Below are positions 58,742 through 59,083 of a stretch of 59,083 nucleotides of DNA, piece after piece. Source of the stretch: an uncultured Acidimicrobiales bacterium (GTDB lineage: Bacteria > Actinomycetota > Acidimicrobiia > Acidimicrobiales > SHLQ01); the NCBI GenBank assembly GCA_938041035.1, contig CALHYX010000011.1, positions 1 through 59,083 on the forward strand. The letters run 5' to 3'. The translations under genes and the position numbers were made by a program. Positions within the stretch are counted from its first letter, which is position 1. The number at the start of each line of letters is the position of its first letter. The notes beneath the pieces were generated by a model, which had not been told where the DNA came from, made no database searches, and was given only the letters and a program-made list of their open reading frames with translations.

Positions 58742-59083
58742 GTGAGCGAATCGCTGGTGACCGTTGCGGTAGGGGATGACGCGGCGGCTGCCGCCGATGT
58801 GTTCGACGAGTGTCGAGCGGCGGGAATCGACGCGGAGCTTCTGCGCGGGGGATCCGGCAAGCCGTTCCGTTTGCTGGTGCCCGCCGCCGACGAGGATCGC
58901 GTTCGGTCCCTGGCCGGGAACCTTGTTTCGTCAGCTGACGAAACGGCGCCAGCGGCCGAGACCTCCGGACCGGGTGATACAGCGGAGCTGGGTGATACAG
59001 CGGAGCTGGGTGATACAGCGGAGCTGGGTGATACAGCGGAGCTGGGTGATACAGCGGAGCTGGGTGATACAGCGGAGCTGGGT
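58742..59083 (+). CDS. DUF2007-like small domain protein running into GDTAEL repeats (partial)
   Basis: 114 codons are visible. Residues about 1-60 (SLVTVAVGDDAAAAADVF, RAAGIDAEL, RLLVPAADEDRV) fit a small alpha/beta DUF2007-like domain, a predicted signal-transducing module. From residue 78 the chain is a perfect repeat of Gly-Asp-Thr-Ala-Glu-Leu (six full copies here) and continues beyond the window. No stop is seen. The repeat has no Cys or aromatic residue and is probably a flexible acidic spacer. Confidence 0.65.
   Translation, partial: MSESLVTVAVGDDAAAAADVFDECRAAGIDAELLRGGSGKPFRLLVPAADEDRVRSLAGNLVSSADETAPAAETSGPGDTAELGDTAELGDTAELGDTAELGDTAELGDTAELG
58973..59083 (+). repeat. Perfect 18-bp coding tandem repeat
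   Basis: Six identical copies of an 18-bp unit plus 3 nt of a seventh, in frame (GGT GAT ACA GCG GAG CTG). It runs to the last base of the window. The identity between copies points to recent expansion by slippage. Copy number is likely to vary between strains and to be collapsed in assemblies. Confidence 0.9.

Noticed and set aside
58973..59083. CRISPR array
   Set aside because: The units are back-to-back with no spacers, in frame with a coding sequence, and 18 bp long.

Overview
The window is high-G+C bacterial DNA with dense, short-spaced genes on both strands. It contains about 62 protein genes and one tRNA. There is no rRNA, insertion sequence, prophage or CRISPR array. The run pgsA-like / gcvH / garA-like / MerR / DUF151 nuclease / MerR matches the order of Mycobacterium tuberculosis Rv1822-Rv1830. 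Together with the many SpoIIE phosphatases, FHA proteins and Hanks kinases and the leaderless-type promoters, it points to an actinomycete, probably a deep-branching one such as Acidimicrobiia. That class-level placement is inference.

Layout: 1-425 is a partial Tat-secreted protein. 719-7460 is a tightly coupled signalling operon: SpoIIE-type phosphatase, zinc-ribbon membrane peptide, receptor-like Ser/Thr kinase, unusual flavoprotein, four-helix membrane protein, and a pseudokinase/zinc-ribbon/FHA protein. 7516-9538 holds tRNA-Pro, trpS and a TrmH-family methyltransferase. 9652-12696 holds an RTX-repeat secreted protein and a large lipoprotein. 12948-19306 is mixed metabolism and envelope (phosphatase, APH-like kinase, acyl-CoA dehydrogenase, bactofilin-like protein, flippase). 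19405-21748 holds glutamate dehydrogenase and a nitronate-monooxygenase-like enzyme. 21748-26889 is a second phosphosignalling set (FHA-like protein, PP2C phosphatase, receptor kinase, HtrA protease). 26960-31940 holds class I fumarase, a TrpB2-like enzyme and AceK. 31981-36367 is mixed. 36434-40929 is the conserved gcvH/garA/MerR block. 40943-45798 holds an APH-like kinase, a class II aldolase, a predicted selenocysteine thioredoxin-like lipoprotein, an M15 peptidase, a CcdA-like protein and a TlpA-like protein. 45896-51384 holds aroC, an IspD-like protein, an acyl-CoA ligase, an EamA transporter and an SDR. 51589-54968 is a polysaccharide set. 55030-58028 is an anti-sigma partner-switch operon with a response regulator. 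58742 to the end is a gene running into a perfect 18-bp tandem repeat.

Main themes: (1) Ser/Thr phosphosignalling dominates. Both receptor kinases and the HtrA protease carry what looks like the same extracytoplasmic domain with a conserved Cys pair, which links two separate loci. (2) The gene at 42765-43451 is interrupted by one in-frame TGA exactly where the first Cys of a thioredoxin CxxC motif belongs, and SECIS-like hairpins follow it, so it is most simply read as a selenoprotein. (3) Many transcription units start with a TANNNT box 6-8 nt before the start codon and no Shine-Dalgarno sequence, as in leaderless transcription, while genes inside operons overlap by 1-8 nt and often have good Shine-Dalgarno sites. 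All function calls are from reading the sequence; no database search was run.
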